A DNA stretch of 64,000 nt, taken from contig CAYFMR010000004.1 in assembly GCA_964344295.1 (NCBI GenBank), forward strand, positions 1 to 64,000. The letters run 5' to 3'. A model generated the notes under the pieces. The model saw nothing but the letters and a program-made list of their open reading frames with translations. It did no database searches and had not been told where the DNA came from. Position 1 is the first letter of the stretch. Every line of letters starts with the position of its first letter. Both the position numbers and the translations under genes were made by a program. Positions 49,607-58,746 of this stretch are shown in pieces. This DNA comes from JAAYFJ01 sp964344295. Lineage in GTDB: Bacteria > Bacillota > Clostridia > Tissierellales > Peptoniphilaceae.

Positions 49607-50275
49607 ATGGCTGTAGATCTAGCGAAGCCTTCCATGACAGACAGAGTGTATCTGGCGCTTAAAGCACAGATTTTAAATGATGATTTAAAGCCGGGAGACC
49701 GTTTGGTGGAAACGACGATTGCCAAAGAGCAAGAGGTCAGCCGCACCCCCGTTCGCGAGGCGCTACGCCAATTGGAGCAAGAGCATTTAGTCTCCACTTT
49801 CCCACGCAAGGGTTCCATTGTCAGTAAGATTTCCCTCTCTTGCGCCTTGGATATGGCAAAGGTCTGCACGGCGCTTGGGATCTTAAGCCTGCTCACCATG
49901 ATCGAAGAGGGAAACCAAAAGGCGATGGCCCAACTGGAGCACCAGTTGGAAGCCATGGAACGCTTTGCAACGCGAGATGACGCCGACGGCTTTGTGAAAG
50001 CGTATCGCAAGTGGCAAGCCGTCATCGCCCGCGCTACTTCGAATGCCTCGTTACAAGAGCACTTGACCGAGGGCTATCAGTACCTGTTTCGCCTGGTGCC
50101 TTTGATGTTTGCCTCCGAGGGGCGTCTCGAAGCCTCTCTCAATGAGTTTATGGCCATCCACCGCGCGGTGCAGTGTGAAGACGAATCCGCCGTCATTGAG
50201 GCTATGCGATTTCATTTAAAACAGTGTTGGCTAAGCGTCTCCCAAAATGTTGATTTTCATAATTTTAAACGATAA
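49607..50275 (+). CDS. GntR-family regulator, FadR/FCD subgroup
   Basis: 222 aa. N-terminal winged helix with the GntR signature RTPVREALRQLEQEHLVSTFPRKGSIV (about residues 40-66), and an all-helical C-terminal FCD-like domain (about 75-215). The FCD metal residues are not clearly visible, so the ligand is unknown. Convergent with GNAT, with a shared terminator. Start ATG with GGGGAA RBS. Confidence 0.88.
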   Translation: MAVDLAKPSMTDRVYLALKAQILNDDLKPGDRLVETTIAKEQEVSRTPVREALRQLEQEHLVSTFPRKGSIVSKISLSCALDMAKVCTALGILSLLTMIEEGNQKAMAQLEHQLEAMERFATRDDADGFVKAYRKWQAVIARATSNASLQEHLTEGYQYLFRLVPLMFASEGRLEASLNEFMAIHRAVQCEDESAVIEAMRFHLKQCWLSVSQNVDFHNFKR

Positions 50276-50312
50276 AAAAACGCCTGGTGATACCGAATCA
50301 CCGGGCGTTTTG
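50275..50312. terminator. Shared terminator of the convergent pair
   Basis: AAACGCC (50278-50284) / GGCGTTT (50304-50310), with inner GGTGA / TCACC pairing and a 7-nt loop; T-rich on both strands. Confidence 0.85.
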
Positions 50313-50315
50313 CAT

Positions 50316-50837
50316 TTAGAGTCTTTTAGTCACGATGTTGACAGCACGATCCATCTCCAGTTGCGGAAACTGAAATACTTGGGTATCCACATAGGTAAAT
50401 CCCAAGGATTTCAGTAGCCCTTTCGAAGCGCTGTTTCCAGGAAAATAGGAGGCCCAAGCGACCTCGAACCCACACGTTTTTGCCTCGTCTAAGAGGGCTT
50501 TCGCCGCCTCTTTGCCATAGCCTCGGCCCTGGTAATCCGTGCCGATCCAATAGCCCAATTCGATTTCCCCCTCGCTGTGACATAGTATGCTGATGCCTTG
50601 TGTATCAGCGGAAATGGAGCCGATGAGGGTGCCGTCTAGTCGTGTGATGGCGTAGACGTGCTCTCGAGTCAAAATTCCCCTGATGATGGCTCTGGTTTCC
50701 TCCAGAGTTCGATGGGGATTCCATCCGGCATTTAAACCGATGGTCGGGTCTGAGGCCAGGGGAAACAATGCCTCTGCATCTTCCACCCGCCAGGGCCTTA
50801 ACCGCAGGCGGGCCGTTTCGATTTCACGTGCCAACAC
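50316..50837 (-). CDS. GNAT acetyltransferase, RimJ/RimL type
   Basis: 173 aa. TARLRLRPWRVEDAEALF at the N-terminus, then EIELGYWIGTDYQGRGYGKEAAKALLDEA with the Q-x-x-G-x-G/A acetyl-CoA motif. N-terminal protein or small-molecule acetylation; substrate unknown. Last gene of the parAB operon run. Confidence 0.9.
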   Translation of the reverse strand: MLAREIETARLRLRPWRVEDAEALFPLASDPTIGLNAGWNPHRTLEETRAIIRGILTREHVYAITRLDGTLIGSISADTQGISILCHSEGEIELGYWIGTDYQGRGYGKEAAKALLDEAKTCGFEVAWASYFPGNSASKGLLKSLGFTYVDTQVFQFPQLEMDRAVNIVTKRL

Positions 50838-50839
50838 GG

Positions 50840-51589
50840 TTATAGTACCTGTGCTTTCGCTGCTTTTAACGCGTCAATTAAAAAGCCCACGTCCATAGAG
50901 AGAGCCACAGCATCAAATCCCATGGCATAGTATTCTTTGGCTTTCGCTTCATTGGGCGCAAAGATATAAGCTGGTTTGCCCGTTTGGTGAGCCGCTTTTA
51001 AAATGCGATCCAGGGCCTTTTGAAAGTCCGGATAGTCAAAGGCGCCGGGCATACCCATGGCAATGGAGAGGTCAAAGGGCCCCACAAAGATGCCGTCCAC
51101 TCCTTCCAAGGCCATAATGGTTTCGATGGTGTCCAAGGCTCCTTGGGTCTCACATTGAGGAATGAGCTTGACCTGGCGATTCATGTAGTCCATGTATCCT
51201 GCCACGGTGGCCGCTTGTTCGTGATGGCCGTAGTCACCGGGTCGGGCCATAAAAAAGCCTCGTTGTCCCACAGGAGCGTACTTTGCCCATTTCACCAGAT
51301 TTTTGACCTGATCCACCGTTTCCACACAGGGGACGATCAGCCCCTTGGCACCCACGTCCAACATCTTGAGTACGGCCGAGCGGCTGATTTCCGCTACCCG
51401 TACAAAAGCCTCCGTGCCTTTTAACTCCGCTGCACGAATCAACGCCATGGCTTCTACCGGTCCAAAGGGGCCGTGTTCCCCGTCGATGATGACAAAGTCA
51501 TAGCCGGCAATGCCGATGGCTTCCATCGCTTCTGCTGAGCCCAATTCAAAAAAGGTGCCCAGTTGTTTCGTTTGTGGTGATTGGTTCAT
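50840..51589 (-). CDS. HpcH/HpaI-type 2-oxo acid aldolase
   Basis: 249-aa class II aldolase fold with FVIIDGEHGPFG (catalytic His), QCETQGALD (metal Glu) and FVGPFDLSIAMG (metal Asp), PGAFD. Cleaves or forms 4-hydroxy-2-oxoacids. Start: the second ATG at 51589, ten bases from AGGAGG; the first (51598) is one base away and too close. Follows rlmH by 14 bp. Confidence 0.9.
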   Translation of the reverse strand: MNQSPQTKQLGTFFELGSAEAMEAIGIAGYDFVIIDGEHGPFGPVEAMALIRAAELKGTEAFVRVAEISRSAVLKMLDVGAKGLIVPCVETVDQVKNLVKWAKYAPVGQRGFFMARPGDYGHHEQAATVAGYMDYMNRQVKLIPQCETQGALDTIETIMALEGVDGIFVGPFDLSIAMGMPGAFDYPDFQKALDRILKAAHQTGKPAYIFAPNEAKAKEYYAMGFDAVALSMDVGFLIDALKAAKAQVL

Positions 51590-51603
51590 GGTATGCATTC
51601 CTC

Positions 51604-52080
51604 CTATTTATGGTACGGGTGATGGTTGATAATACGAAAAGCCCGGTAAATTTGCTCCAATAGCATGAGCCGCATCAGTTGGTGCGGAAAAGTCATGGGC
51701 CCAAAGGAGATTTTGCCGTCCGCCTGTGCTAGCACATCTTGAGATAGCCCTAGCGAACCACCGATGACGAAATTTAAATGGCTCTGGCCATAAAGCCCAT
51801 CTTCTTCAATCATGCGGGCAAACATTTCTGAATCAGGGCGCTTGCCGTCAATGGCTAAGACATAGGTCTTGCCAACCGGAAGACGAGCCAACAGCCGGTC
51901 TCCTTCTTTTTGTAAAACTTCCTTCATTTGGGCAGATGATAGGGTTTCCGGTGCCTTTTCGTCTGCCACTTCGATCATCTCCACCTCGGCATAGGCTCCC
52001 AGGCGTTTTAGGAACTCGCGAATTCCGGCTTGCAGATAGGCCTCTTTGATTTTTCCCACTGCTAGTATGGTAATTTTCAT
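51604..52080 (-). CDS. rlmH: 23S rRNA pseudouridine1915 N3-methyltransferase
   Basis: 158-aa SPOUT methyltransferase. Signature residues: FVIGGSLGLSQDV (SAM knot), LEQIYRAFRI with the final HPYHK. It methylates a pseudouridine in 23S helix 69 on 70S ribosomes. Overlaps the isochorismatase gene by 4 bp. Confidence 0.96.
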   Translation of the reverse strand: MKITILAVGKIKEAYLQAGIREFLKRLGAYAEVEMIEVADEKAPETLSSAQMKEVLQKEGDRLLARLPVGKTYVLAIDGKRPDSEMFARMIEEDGLYGQSHLNFVIGGSLGLSQDVLAQADGKISFGPMTFPHQLMRLMLLEQIYRAFRIINHHPYHK

Positions 52081-52799
52081 CCGATTAAATTAACTCCTTG
52101 GTTTTCCAAGTCCAAAATGGTTTCGATGTGTTCGTCACGGTCCACATAACCGGTACCGTCCACCAGGAGTTCCACCTTGTAGCCCGCTTCCACCAATGTC
52201 AATGCCGTCTCCTTAATGCAGTATTCACTGGCAAAGCCAGCCAGAATGACGTGAGAGCGCAGGACTTCGTGTAGCAATGTCCCAGCTTGGTTGACAGCGG
52301 CAAAGGCGGAGTATTCTTCGGTGTTGGCATCGCGACCTTTGTAAAATACGTTATCTTCATTGGGGCGTTGGAACACAGTGGGTGCTTGATTAAAAGCCAA
52401 GAAAATCTCAGCTCCATCGGTACCTTCTACACAGTGGGTCGGCCAGATACCGCCGTTTTCCTTAAAACTGATATGTTCCGCCGGATGACAGTCCGCCGAG
52501 TAAAACGCCTTGATTTCCGGGTTTTTTTCCATGTATTTCAAGATACCATCTACGGCATCCATCGCGTTGGCACAGGCCATGGAGCCTTCAATAAAATCAT
52601 TTTGTGCATCGATAATGAGTAACGAAGCGTTTTCCATCTCGGTTTGTCGTTTGTTTTCCCTAGTCGCCTCAGCTTGGATTTGCTTACGCGCCTTTAAACT
52701 CATGATATAGAGGACCACTCCGACGACGATGATACCCCCAAATAGGTATCTGAAATTAAATCGTGCAGCCGTTACTGCTGCTTGGTATACCATTGGCAC
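52077..52799 (-). CDS. Isochorismatase-family hydrolase with N-terminal membrane helix (nicotinamidase-like)
   Basis: 240 aa. An N-terminal hydrophobic helix (about residues 18-36) followed by a basic linker, then a cysteine hydrolase domain (about 58-235) with catalytic Asp in IIDAQNDF, Lys in FYKGRDANTEE and nucleophile Cys in ASEYCIKETAL, like PncA. The zinc residues D-x-H (ADCHP) are present. The start is GTG at 52799 with AAGGAAA upstream, overlapping the preceding gene region; an internal ATG at about residue 57 has no RBS. The membrane anchor is unusual for this family. Confidence 0.85.
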   Translation of the reverse strand: MPMVYQAAVTAARFNFRYLFGGIIVVGVVLYIMSLKARKQIQAEATRENKRQTEMENASLLIIDAQNDFIEGSMACANAMDAVDGILKYMEKNPEIKAFYSADCHPAEHISFKENGGIWPTHCVEGTDGAEIFLAFNQAPTVFQRPNEDNVFYKGRDANTEEYSAFAAVNQAGTLLHEVLRSHVILAGFASEYCIKETALTLVEAGYKVELLVDGTGYVDRDEHIETILDLENQGVNLIG

Positions 52800-52801
52800 A
52801 G

Positions 52802-54460
52802 TTAGTTTCCTTTCCTTTCTTCTACAAATAGCAATTCAATGACCCGTTTGAGCATGTGAGGCAGGGTCCCGTAAACATAATCCTTTTCCACTCGTTCTGT
52901 CCACTGGTGACCATCATAGCCCCAAGTACCCATGTTGACTACCGGCATGGAGATGGCTTCAATGGCTTTAATGGGATGCTCGTACACATAACCCCAGCCA
53001 GGTGTATTGGCTTTTAACGACAAGATGCCTTCCGGATTTTCTGGCAAATACAAGAAGCTGGTATCGGCAATATAGGGGTAAAAACGCTCTACCTTCACAT
53101 CTTGCGGGGCCACTTCCTCCACTGCTTGGGCCGCTGCCTGTATCAGCCGGGCGTGAACCGGATTTTCTTCGGATACCGTTACCGGTGGATAGTAGGTGGA
53201 GGAGTTAAAGACGATGACGACTGGGGCATCCGTAGCACTCCAACGATGCCAGGCCTCTCGCACCAGCTCTAGATTATAGGTGCGAAGATCCATATCCGGC
53301 TGCTCTTGTAACAGTTTTTCCGCATAGACGCGCATATAGGAGATGTATTTATCCCCATGCAGCATCGCCAGGTCGCCCGAAAACTCTTCCCAGCTATATA
53401 CCTGAGGTTCCCAGGTCAAAGGTGCCAGTTTTTCTTGGCGCATGCGGGCGTAGCGCTGATGTCGCTTTTTCATCATTCCGATGACGTCCTCAAAGGCCTC
53501 CTTGGCCACGTCCTTAAATAGGCTGATCACCTTTGGCGGCTCTGTGCCGATGGTGAAATAGTTAAAATAGGCATAGGCCTCCAAAGCCGTCTGCACATCG
53601 TAGCGGGATTTTAAGTCCCCTTGCTTCAAGCTTATCGGCGGTAAAGTGACGTCGTCTCCGAAGAAATCACAAAAGTCCGGATTATAAGATAGACGCAAGT
53701 TAATGGCGCTTAAAAGCATATTGGGGTCAAAGCTGTTATACACGGCTCCCACATGAGCAGGATTCCCCACCACGTAAAAGGACGGGAGCATTTTTCCGAT
53801 GGAGCCATAGTAAATGGACTTGCGCTTTTCCTCTTCTTCCCGCGGCGTTGAGTAGTCGGTATTGATGGCGCCGATGTATTCCAGGCCGTACGCCTCTTTC
53901 CATGTATTGAGTTGCTCCAACGCCTTAATGACCCCAGCGGCATTGCCTTCTTCGTCACAGGTGGCCAGAAATACCAGATTCCCATCCAACTGTTCCGGAT
54001 GCTCACTAAAATACGCCATCATAGCCAAATGGTTGGCCACGCCACTTTTCATATCCAGAACGCCCCGTCCGAAGTCATAAGCCCCGCTTTCTAAGTCTTC
54101 GCGAGCTCTGTCTGATAACGGAGCTTTTTTTAACATTTCCGGTAGGGCTTGCACATCCGTGGCATAGGATTCCAAGGAGCCATAATCTTCCGTGCCCACC
54201 GTATCTAAGTGTCCCATGAGAACCAGTGTCCTCTGCGGGTGAGACGTCTTTTCACCCCGGAGGATGGCCATGGCATTGCCTCGTTGGCCTTCCGTGACCA
54301 CTTGCACCATGTGCTGATCCGGTCGGGATTGGAAATAGGGCATTTCAGCCATGATTTGATCGATTTCTTGGGCCACTTGTAGCTCTCCTGCCGTTCCGAC
54401 GACAGAATTCACAGCCACCAGTCGCTTCGTCAGCGTCCTTACTGTTTGATAAAAATCCAT
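52802..54460 (-). CDS. M20 family peptidase, RocB-like
   Basis: 552-aa zinc amidohydrolase/peptidase. MGHLDTVG (metal His), GVLDMKSGVANHL (bridging Asp), TCDEEGNAAG (metal and catalytic Glu). Length and the C-terminal IADTSFLYLPENPEG, MPVVNMGTWGYDGHQWTE regions fit RocB-type proteins of amino-acid degradation. Substrate unknown. 16 bp downstream of the DUF4446 gene. Confidence 0.9.
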   Translation of the reverse strand: MDFYQTVRTLTKRLVAVNSVVGTAGELQVAQEIDQIMAEMPYFQSRPDQHMVQVVTEGQRGNAMAILRGEKTSHPQRTLVLMGHLDTVGTEDYGSLESYATDVQALPEMLKKAPLSDRAREDLESGAYDFGRGVLDMKSGVANHLAMMAYFSEHPEQLDGNLVFLATCDEEGNAAGVIKALEQLNTWKEAYGLEYIGAINTDYSTPREEEEKRKSIYYGSIGKMLPSFYVVGNPAHVGAVYNSFDPNMLLSAINLRLSYNPDFCDFFGDDVTLPPISLKQGDLKSRYDVQTALEAYAYFNYFTIGTEPPKVISLFKDVAKEAFEDVIGMMKKRHQRYARMRQEKLAPLTWEPQVYSWEEFSGDLAMLHGDKYISYMRVYAEKLLQEQPDMDLRTYNLELVREAWHRWSATDAPVVIVFNSSTYYPPVTVSEENPVHARLIQAAAQAVEEVAPQDVKVERFYPYIADTSFLYLPENPEGILSLKANTPGWGYVYEHPIKAIEAISMPVVNMGTWGYDGHQWTERVEKDYVYGTLPHMLKRVIELLFVEERKGN

Positions 54461-54476
54461 ATTTTTCCTTTCCGCC

Positions 54477-54974
54477 TTACTGACCTAACGCCAACTGTAA
54501 AGCTTTCGTTTCTTCCGGCGACAGCGGTTCTCGGGATACGCCGGCCACAATTTCCTTGGCATACAACGACCCGGTGGACAAAGAACGAATACCTGTCATC
54601 ATGATGCCGTTTCGATCCGGGTCCAAAAGGCACAGGGCAAAAGACAAAGGCTCCTTGCCCTCACCAAAAGCATCAAACCGCACCAGCCCCGTTCGCACGA
54701 TGGTATGAGCGAACGCTGTGTGGATGGTCTCGACCTTGTCATCCAGTTCAGCTTGCTTGTCGTGTAAGGCGTTTATTTGCCCGTTAAGCGTATTTAATAG
54801 CTCGCCCAAGCTAACGGGTTCGTCTACCATCACTAGCCTGTCTAAACGTCTTTTAAGGGCTTGCAGTTTGTGAATTTCTTGCCAATTTCGAATTTGCCAA
54901 ATCAATAGGATCAGCACCAATGCACTCAACACCAAAGATATGGTCGGTCCATTGACAGCAAAGAAGTCTATCAT
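54477..54974 (-). CDS. DUF4446 membrane-anchored protein
   Basis: 165 aa. One N-terminal transmembrane helix (about residues 8-25), a coiled-coil region (about 35-90), and a conserved soluble end (VRFDAFGEGKEPLSFALCLLD, NGIMMTGI). It commonly follows parB in Clostridia; function unknown. Overlaps parB by 4 bp. Confidence 0.88.
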   Translation of the reverse strand: MIDFFAVNGPTISLVLSALVLILLIWQIRNWQEIHKLQALKRRLDRLVMVDEPVSLGELLNTLNGQINALHDKQAELDDKVETIHTAFAHTIVRTGLVRFDAFGEGKEPLSFALCLLDPDRNGIMMTGIRSLSTGSLYAKEIVAGVSREPLSPEETKALQLALGQ

Positions 54975-55843
54975 ACTTCCACCTCTTCTCCGGCTCCCAG
55001 GCGCAACACCTCCACAAGGTGCTCCAATTGCTCCGTATTCTGGTAAGGCAGCGTAATGGTTCCGGCACCGGTGCGACCGCGAGGAGTGATTTTCACCTTC
55101 GTCCCTAACAAGGGCATCAGTTCATCAGCCACTTCCTGCATCACCAACTCTTCCTGGCTCGGTGCTTTTACTTGCAGTACAGTCTCCGAGGCTTTGCGCA
55201 CTGTGAGTTTGCCTTCCACAATTTTACGCGCCGCAGCGTATTGCTTCTCCAGGGGTAGGCTCAAAAGGTTTTTACCTTGGCTCACCGACAGTGTTCCTTC
55301 CTCTAAATAGGTAATGACCCGTGGGTCCAGCTGCAACAAACGCATCGTGTTGCCTACATATCCCCTGGATTTGCCGATAAATTCTCCCAGTTCTGCCTGG
55401 GTAATCCCATAGGTCTCCATCATTTGACGATAGGCCCGCCCCTCTTCAATGGGGTTTAAGCCTTCTCGCTGCACGTTCTCGATAATGGCAATTTGGGCTT
55501 GACTCTTTTCGTCCAACTCACGCACAATGGCAGGAACGGTTTCCAATGCTGCCAACTTCGCAGCTCGTAGCCGTCTTTCCCCGCTTACCAACTCATATCC
55601 GTCCGCTACGGCTTTCACGATGATGGGCTGTAAGACACCCACCTCTTCAATGCTTTTTGCCAGCTCCTTGAGTGCTTCCTCAGAAAACTGCAACCGAGGC
55701 TGATAGGGGTTCGGACGAATCGATTCTACGGGAAGTTCCAAAAGTTGATCGACTTCTTTGGGGTTTAAGATGGCTTCTGCCATGGAGCGATCCTGAATGA
55801 GTTGCCCCAGTCCTTTTCCCAAAGCTTTTTTCTTGGTACTCAT
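54971..55843 (-). CDS. parB: ParB chromosome-partition protein (Spo0J)
   Basis: 290 aa. CTPase/N-engagement motif with VSGERRLRAAKLA (about residues 81-93), IENVQREGLNPIEEGRAY, an HTH (TQAELGEFIGKSRGYVGNTMRLL) and a C-terminal dimerisation domain. It loads onto parS sites as a CTP-gated clamp. I see no perfect parS palindrome in the window. 9 bp downstream of parA. Confidence 0.96.
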   Translation of the reverse strand: MSTKKKALGKGLGQLIQDRSMAEAILNPKEVDQLLELPVESIRPNPYQPRLQFSEEALKELAKSIEEVGVLQPIIVKAVADGYELVSGERRLRAAKLAALETVPAIVRELDEKSQAQIAIIENVQREGLNPIEEGRAYRQMMETYGITQAELGEFIGKSRGYVGNTMRLLQLDPRVITYLEEGTLSVSQGKNLLSLPLEKQYAAARKIVEGKLTVRKASETVLQVKAPSQEELVMQEVADELMPLLGTKVKITPRGRTGAGTITLPYQNTEQLEHLVEVLRLGAGEEVEV

Positions 55844-55852
55844 AGATACCTC

Positions 55853-56653
55853 CTATACATTAAACAGGCCAAAAAATCGTCTTTTTGAAACTGTCTCCCC
55901 TTGGCGTCGGAGAAACTCTTGAGCCAAATCCTGATAGGCCTTGGCCCCTTTCGATTGCTTGTCATAGTGAAATATACTTTTTCCAAAGCTAGGCGCCTCT
56001 GCTAATCGCACGTTACGAGGAATTAGCGTCTTATACAGCTTATCTTCAAAGAACTCCGCCACTTCCTCAACGACTTGATTGGCCAGATTATTACGTGAAT
56101 CGAACATAGTCATGACCACGCCTTCAATGCGCAGCTCAGGATTGTAGCTTTCCCGCACCAATTCCACCGTCTTAAACAGCTGGCTGACGCCCTCCAGTGC
56201 ATAGTACTCACATTGGATGGGAATGATGACGCCTTCCGCCGCTACCAAGGCCATAAGCGATAAAAACCCTAAAGACGGAGGGCAGTCAATGATCACATAG
56301 TCATAAGACTCTGCCACACCGCTCAAACTATCCTTTAGCTTCGTTTCCCAATGATCTTGCTGTGCCAAAAGCACCTCTAAGCCGACCAAATTGGCATTGG
56401 CAGGCAAAATGTCGAACCCCTTGTCCAGGTTCACCAACGTTTCCTCCAAAGGTACGTTCTCTGCCACCACGTCATAAAACGTCTTATGCTCCTCACGTTC
56501 CAAGCCTAAGCCTGAAGTGGCATTACCTTGCGGATCCATATCCAATAACAACACGCGCTTACTGAACCTAGCCACTCCTGCACATAGATTAATCGTGGTT
56601 GTGGTCTTGCCGACGCCGCCTTTTTGGTTGAAAACGGCAAATATTTTAGCCAT
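55853..56653 (-). CDS. parA: ParA-family ATPase (Soj)
   Basis: 266 aa. Deviant Walker A KGGVGKTT, VLLLDMDPQGN and the IDCPPSLG Walker B region; no N-terminal HTH, as in chromosomal Soj. With ParB it drives origin segregation. RBS AAGGAGT. Its upstream region leads straight into a 100-N gap 60 bp away, so the promoter may be cut. Confidence 0.97.
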   Translation of the reverse strand: MAKIFAVFNQKGGVGKTTTTINLCAGVARFSKRVLLLDMDPQGNATSGLGLEREEHKTFYDVVAENVPLEETLVNLDKGFDILPANANLVGLEVLLAQQDHWETKLKDSLSGVAESYDYVIIDCPPSLGFLSLMALVAAEGVIIPIQCEYYALEGVSQLFKTVELVRESYNPELRIEGVVMTMFDSRNNLANQVVEEVAEFFEDKLYKTLIPRNVRLAEAPSFGKSIFHYDKQSKGAKAYQDLAQEFLRRQGETVSKRRFFGLFNV

Positions 56654-56716
56654 AACACCACTCCTTCCCGTTTATTCTATCACAGAACAAGCCATTTTCC
56701 TATGTTTAATCCGCGG

Positions 56717-56816
56717 NNNNNNNNNNNNNNNNNNNNNNNNNNNNNNNNNNNNNNNNNNNNNNNNNNNNNNNNNNNNNNNNNNNNNNNNNNNNNNNNNNNN
56801 NNNNNNNNNNNNNNNN
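56717..56816. other. Assembly gap (100 N)
   Basis: Run of exactly 100 N, a scaffold spacer of unknown real length. The sequence beyond it may not be truly adjacent to parA. Confidence 0.99.
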
Positions 56817-58059
56817 GTATACCCATGCGCAGCTATCCTTTTACACTATGGAACATGGGGCAGATGACTGAAAGGTCCGTAAGTAAGAGAAGTGCACTCT
56901 CATAGCCGGCCTGCATCACAATCGATCTGCATGGCGAGGGTGCTGACACGATTCCTCGCACAGTAAAGTGACTCCCATCCTCATGCGAGGTAAGCTACGT
57001 AGGATGAAAGTATGGCTGTAGCCTGCCCCAGCGACTGAGTCGAAGTGATCGTATGCTGTCTGAAGCCATCCTCAAGCCGAGAACGACACGCCGTAAACAT
57101 GGCGCCTCATCCTCGCGAATCCTCGTGCCAAGCCACAACTACTGTCAGCCTGCCGTAGGGGAGAGGGGAGTGTGGCTCCTCCAAGCCACGGCCCACCTTG
57201 ACAAGAGCACGTAGGTTCTAAAGTTCTCCGTGCGTTCAGTGCCTTGCCGTGCTCCCGCTCCACGCTGCATAGCAAGAGAGATGGATCCCTGCTGTACGCA
57301 ACAGCATGAAAAGGCATACGGAGCCGCCGGTCTGGATCGTCAGCATTAAATGGCAAGGAGCTGTTCACAGTCATCTAGTCGTTCAAGATTTCACAAATAA
57401 GGGGGGGTGCCTAGTCCTTCCATGAGCTCTGAACTCCCAACACTCTAGCACCGGTCACCTCCACAAACGTTCTCCATCACCCTGGACCGATTCGCGGTTC
57501 CTCTTCCATGGACTACTGTAGCCTTTTTAACGCAAAGCTTAAACCTAGGTCCGCTGGTGCCGCGGCCCAGAGGTATTTCTCCGTCACTACGACTCCTCCG
57601 TGCCACGCACCCACGACTCCTACAGCTTAGAAGCTGCCTCGCTTAATATGACACAGCTTACCCATCGTCTAGGCGAACCTCCCCACATCGTGAGCACTCT
57701 TCGTCCCTTTTCCAATGGATGGCTCGTCCATCTGAACCCGTGCTGTCCTCTCCGGCTCAGCAAGCTTATTCCCAACCTGCACACAAGATCCCTATTGGTG
57801 AGATGAACCGATCTTTAAGCTCCTTACGGGCAGGGAAGAGCAGCTACGCCAACCTGTATGAACACTTCCGCTTTCCTGACAGCCTCGGTAAGCCGACTTT
57901 CCGGGTCAACCGGCGCGTTCCTCGCCGTTCACCACCGCCTGTGACTACCTCATGCTGCATCAGAGATGACCTAGCAGGGAACAGCAGGTCGGCCTTGCTC
58001 GACACCATTTCTTTCAGCCACACAGTGCCGTTCACGGGTTTTCCCCATTTTCTCACAAC

Positions 58060-58343
58060 TTATCCACAAAGTTTTCTCAATCTGTGGATAATTGTGGAAA
58101 ACTGTGTAATGGCTTTTAAATAGCGGGATACCGTCATCTTTTCCTTAATGAAAACGTTATCAGTTGCATAGAAAAAGCTTGTAGGCCGCTATTTTAAGCC
58201 ATTCTGAATTTCTGCCAAAAGTAGCGTCTCTTTTGTCATCTCGTACTTCGCTTCCCAGAATTTTCGTAAATACGCTGTAAATTTTCCACTTGTCCACATA
58301 GGTACTCCAAACGGGAGAATATGGGGATCATTTTTGTGGATAA
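58060..58343. promoter_or_regulatory. DnaA-box cluster, candidate origin element
   Basis: Perfect TTATCCACA at 58060-58068 and, on the other strand, at 58083-58091 and 58335-58343. Near matches: TGTGGAAAA 58093-58101 and TTGTCCACA 58290-58298. It is followed by an AT-rich zone at 58370-58470, the usual layout of an unwinding region, and lies between parAB and rsmG. Confidence 0.7.
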
Positions 58344-58691
58344 CTTTGTCAAGCTTTTTTTGCGGGTTTTTTGATTTATTTTTACCTTTCAAATTCCATA
58401 CCTATCTCTTTTTGATGTATCTCTATAGGCATTCTATATCCGTAAACAGAAAACAGCTTAAAATGAAAAATAAGGCCTCTGGAAAAATCCAAGGGGATGA
58501 CGTCTGAGAAGTGCCACCTTCCTCGACGCCATTTTACACTAAAGTATCGCATCGTCATCCCGGTATGCCCAGCTGCAGTTGCGCTCCATTTTTCCGCCTT
58601 TCACCGCTTTGCCTGTTACCCCATGTCTAAAGGAGAGTCGTCTTCTTTCCCCAAAAAAAATAACCCCTGACGGAGTTTCTTCACACATTTC

Positions 58692-58743
58692 GATGCTCGG
58701 TGACCACTCAGTGCATGACAAACTTCGTCGGTCACCGAGCATC
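58692..58743. repeat. Perfect 14-bp inverted repeat
   Basis: GATGCTCGGTGACC (58692-58705) / GGTCACCGAGCATC (58730-58743) with a 24-nt loop, ending just 3 bp from the DUF4825 stop codon. The T run after it is weak (TTTCTATT on the + strand), so a transcription terminator is only one possibility. Confidence 0.85.
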
Positions 58744-58746
58744 TTT

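Larger units (their letters stand above)
56817..58746. other. Two-kilobase stretch without recognisable genes
   Basis: No frame has a convincing RBS and family match; the longest frames are shadow-like. 56817-57600 shows many local inverted repeats, such as GCGAGG/CCTCGC (about 56934-56969), CCTC-ATGC-GAGG (about 56980), GTGGCT/AGCCAC (57172-57189) and GCTGT/ACAGC near 57300, suggesting a large structured RNA or intron. 58040-58350 is a DnaA-box cluster, then 58370-58470 is AT-rich, and 58692-58743 holds a perfect 14-bp inverted repeat. Confidence 0.55.

Noticed and set aside
54971..56653. parS sites near parAB
   Set aside because: I looked for TGTTNCACGTGAAACA-like palindromes and saw no convincing match; a computed scan would be decisive.
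57072..57374. 100-codon minus-strand frame
   Set aside because: No RBS and random-looking composition.
56817..57960. Group II intron
   Set aside because: Kept only as a possibility: no domain V-like hairpin and no reverse-transcriptase frame could be seen.
57719..58123. 134-codon frame on the plus strand
   Set aside because: No RBS; Ser/Pro/Arg-rich composition typical of a shadow frame over structured non-coding DNA; runs across the DnaA boxes.
58189..58392. 67-codon frame on the minus strand (Lys-rich) in the gene-free stretch
   Set aside because: Starts with TTG without RBS, contains DnaA-like boxes, no family resemblance; likely chance.
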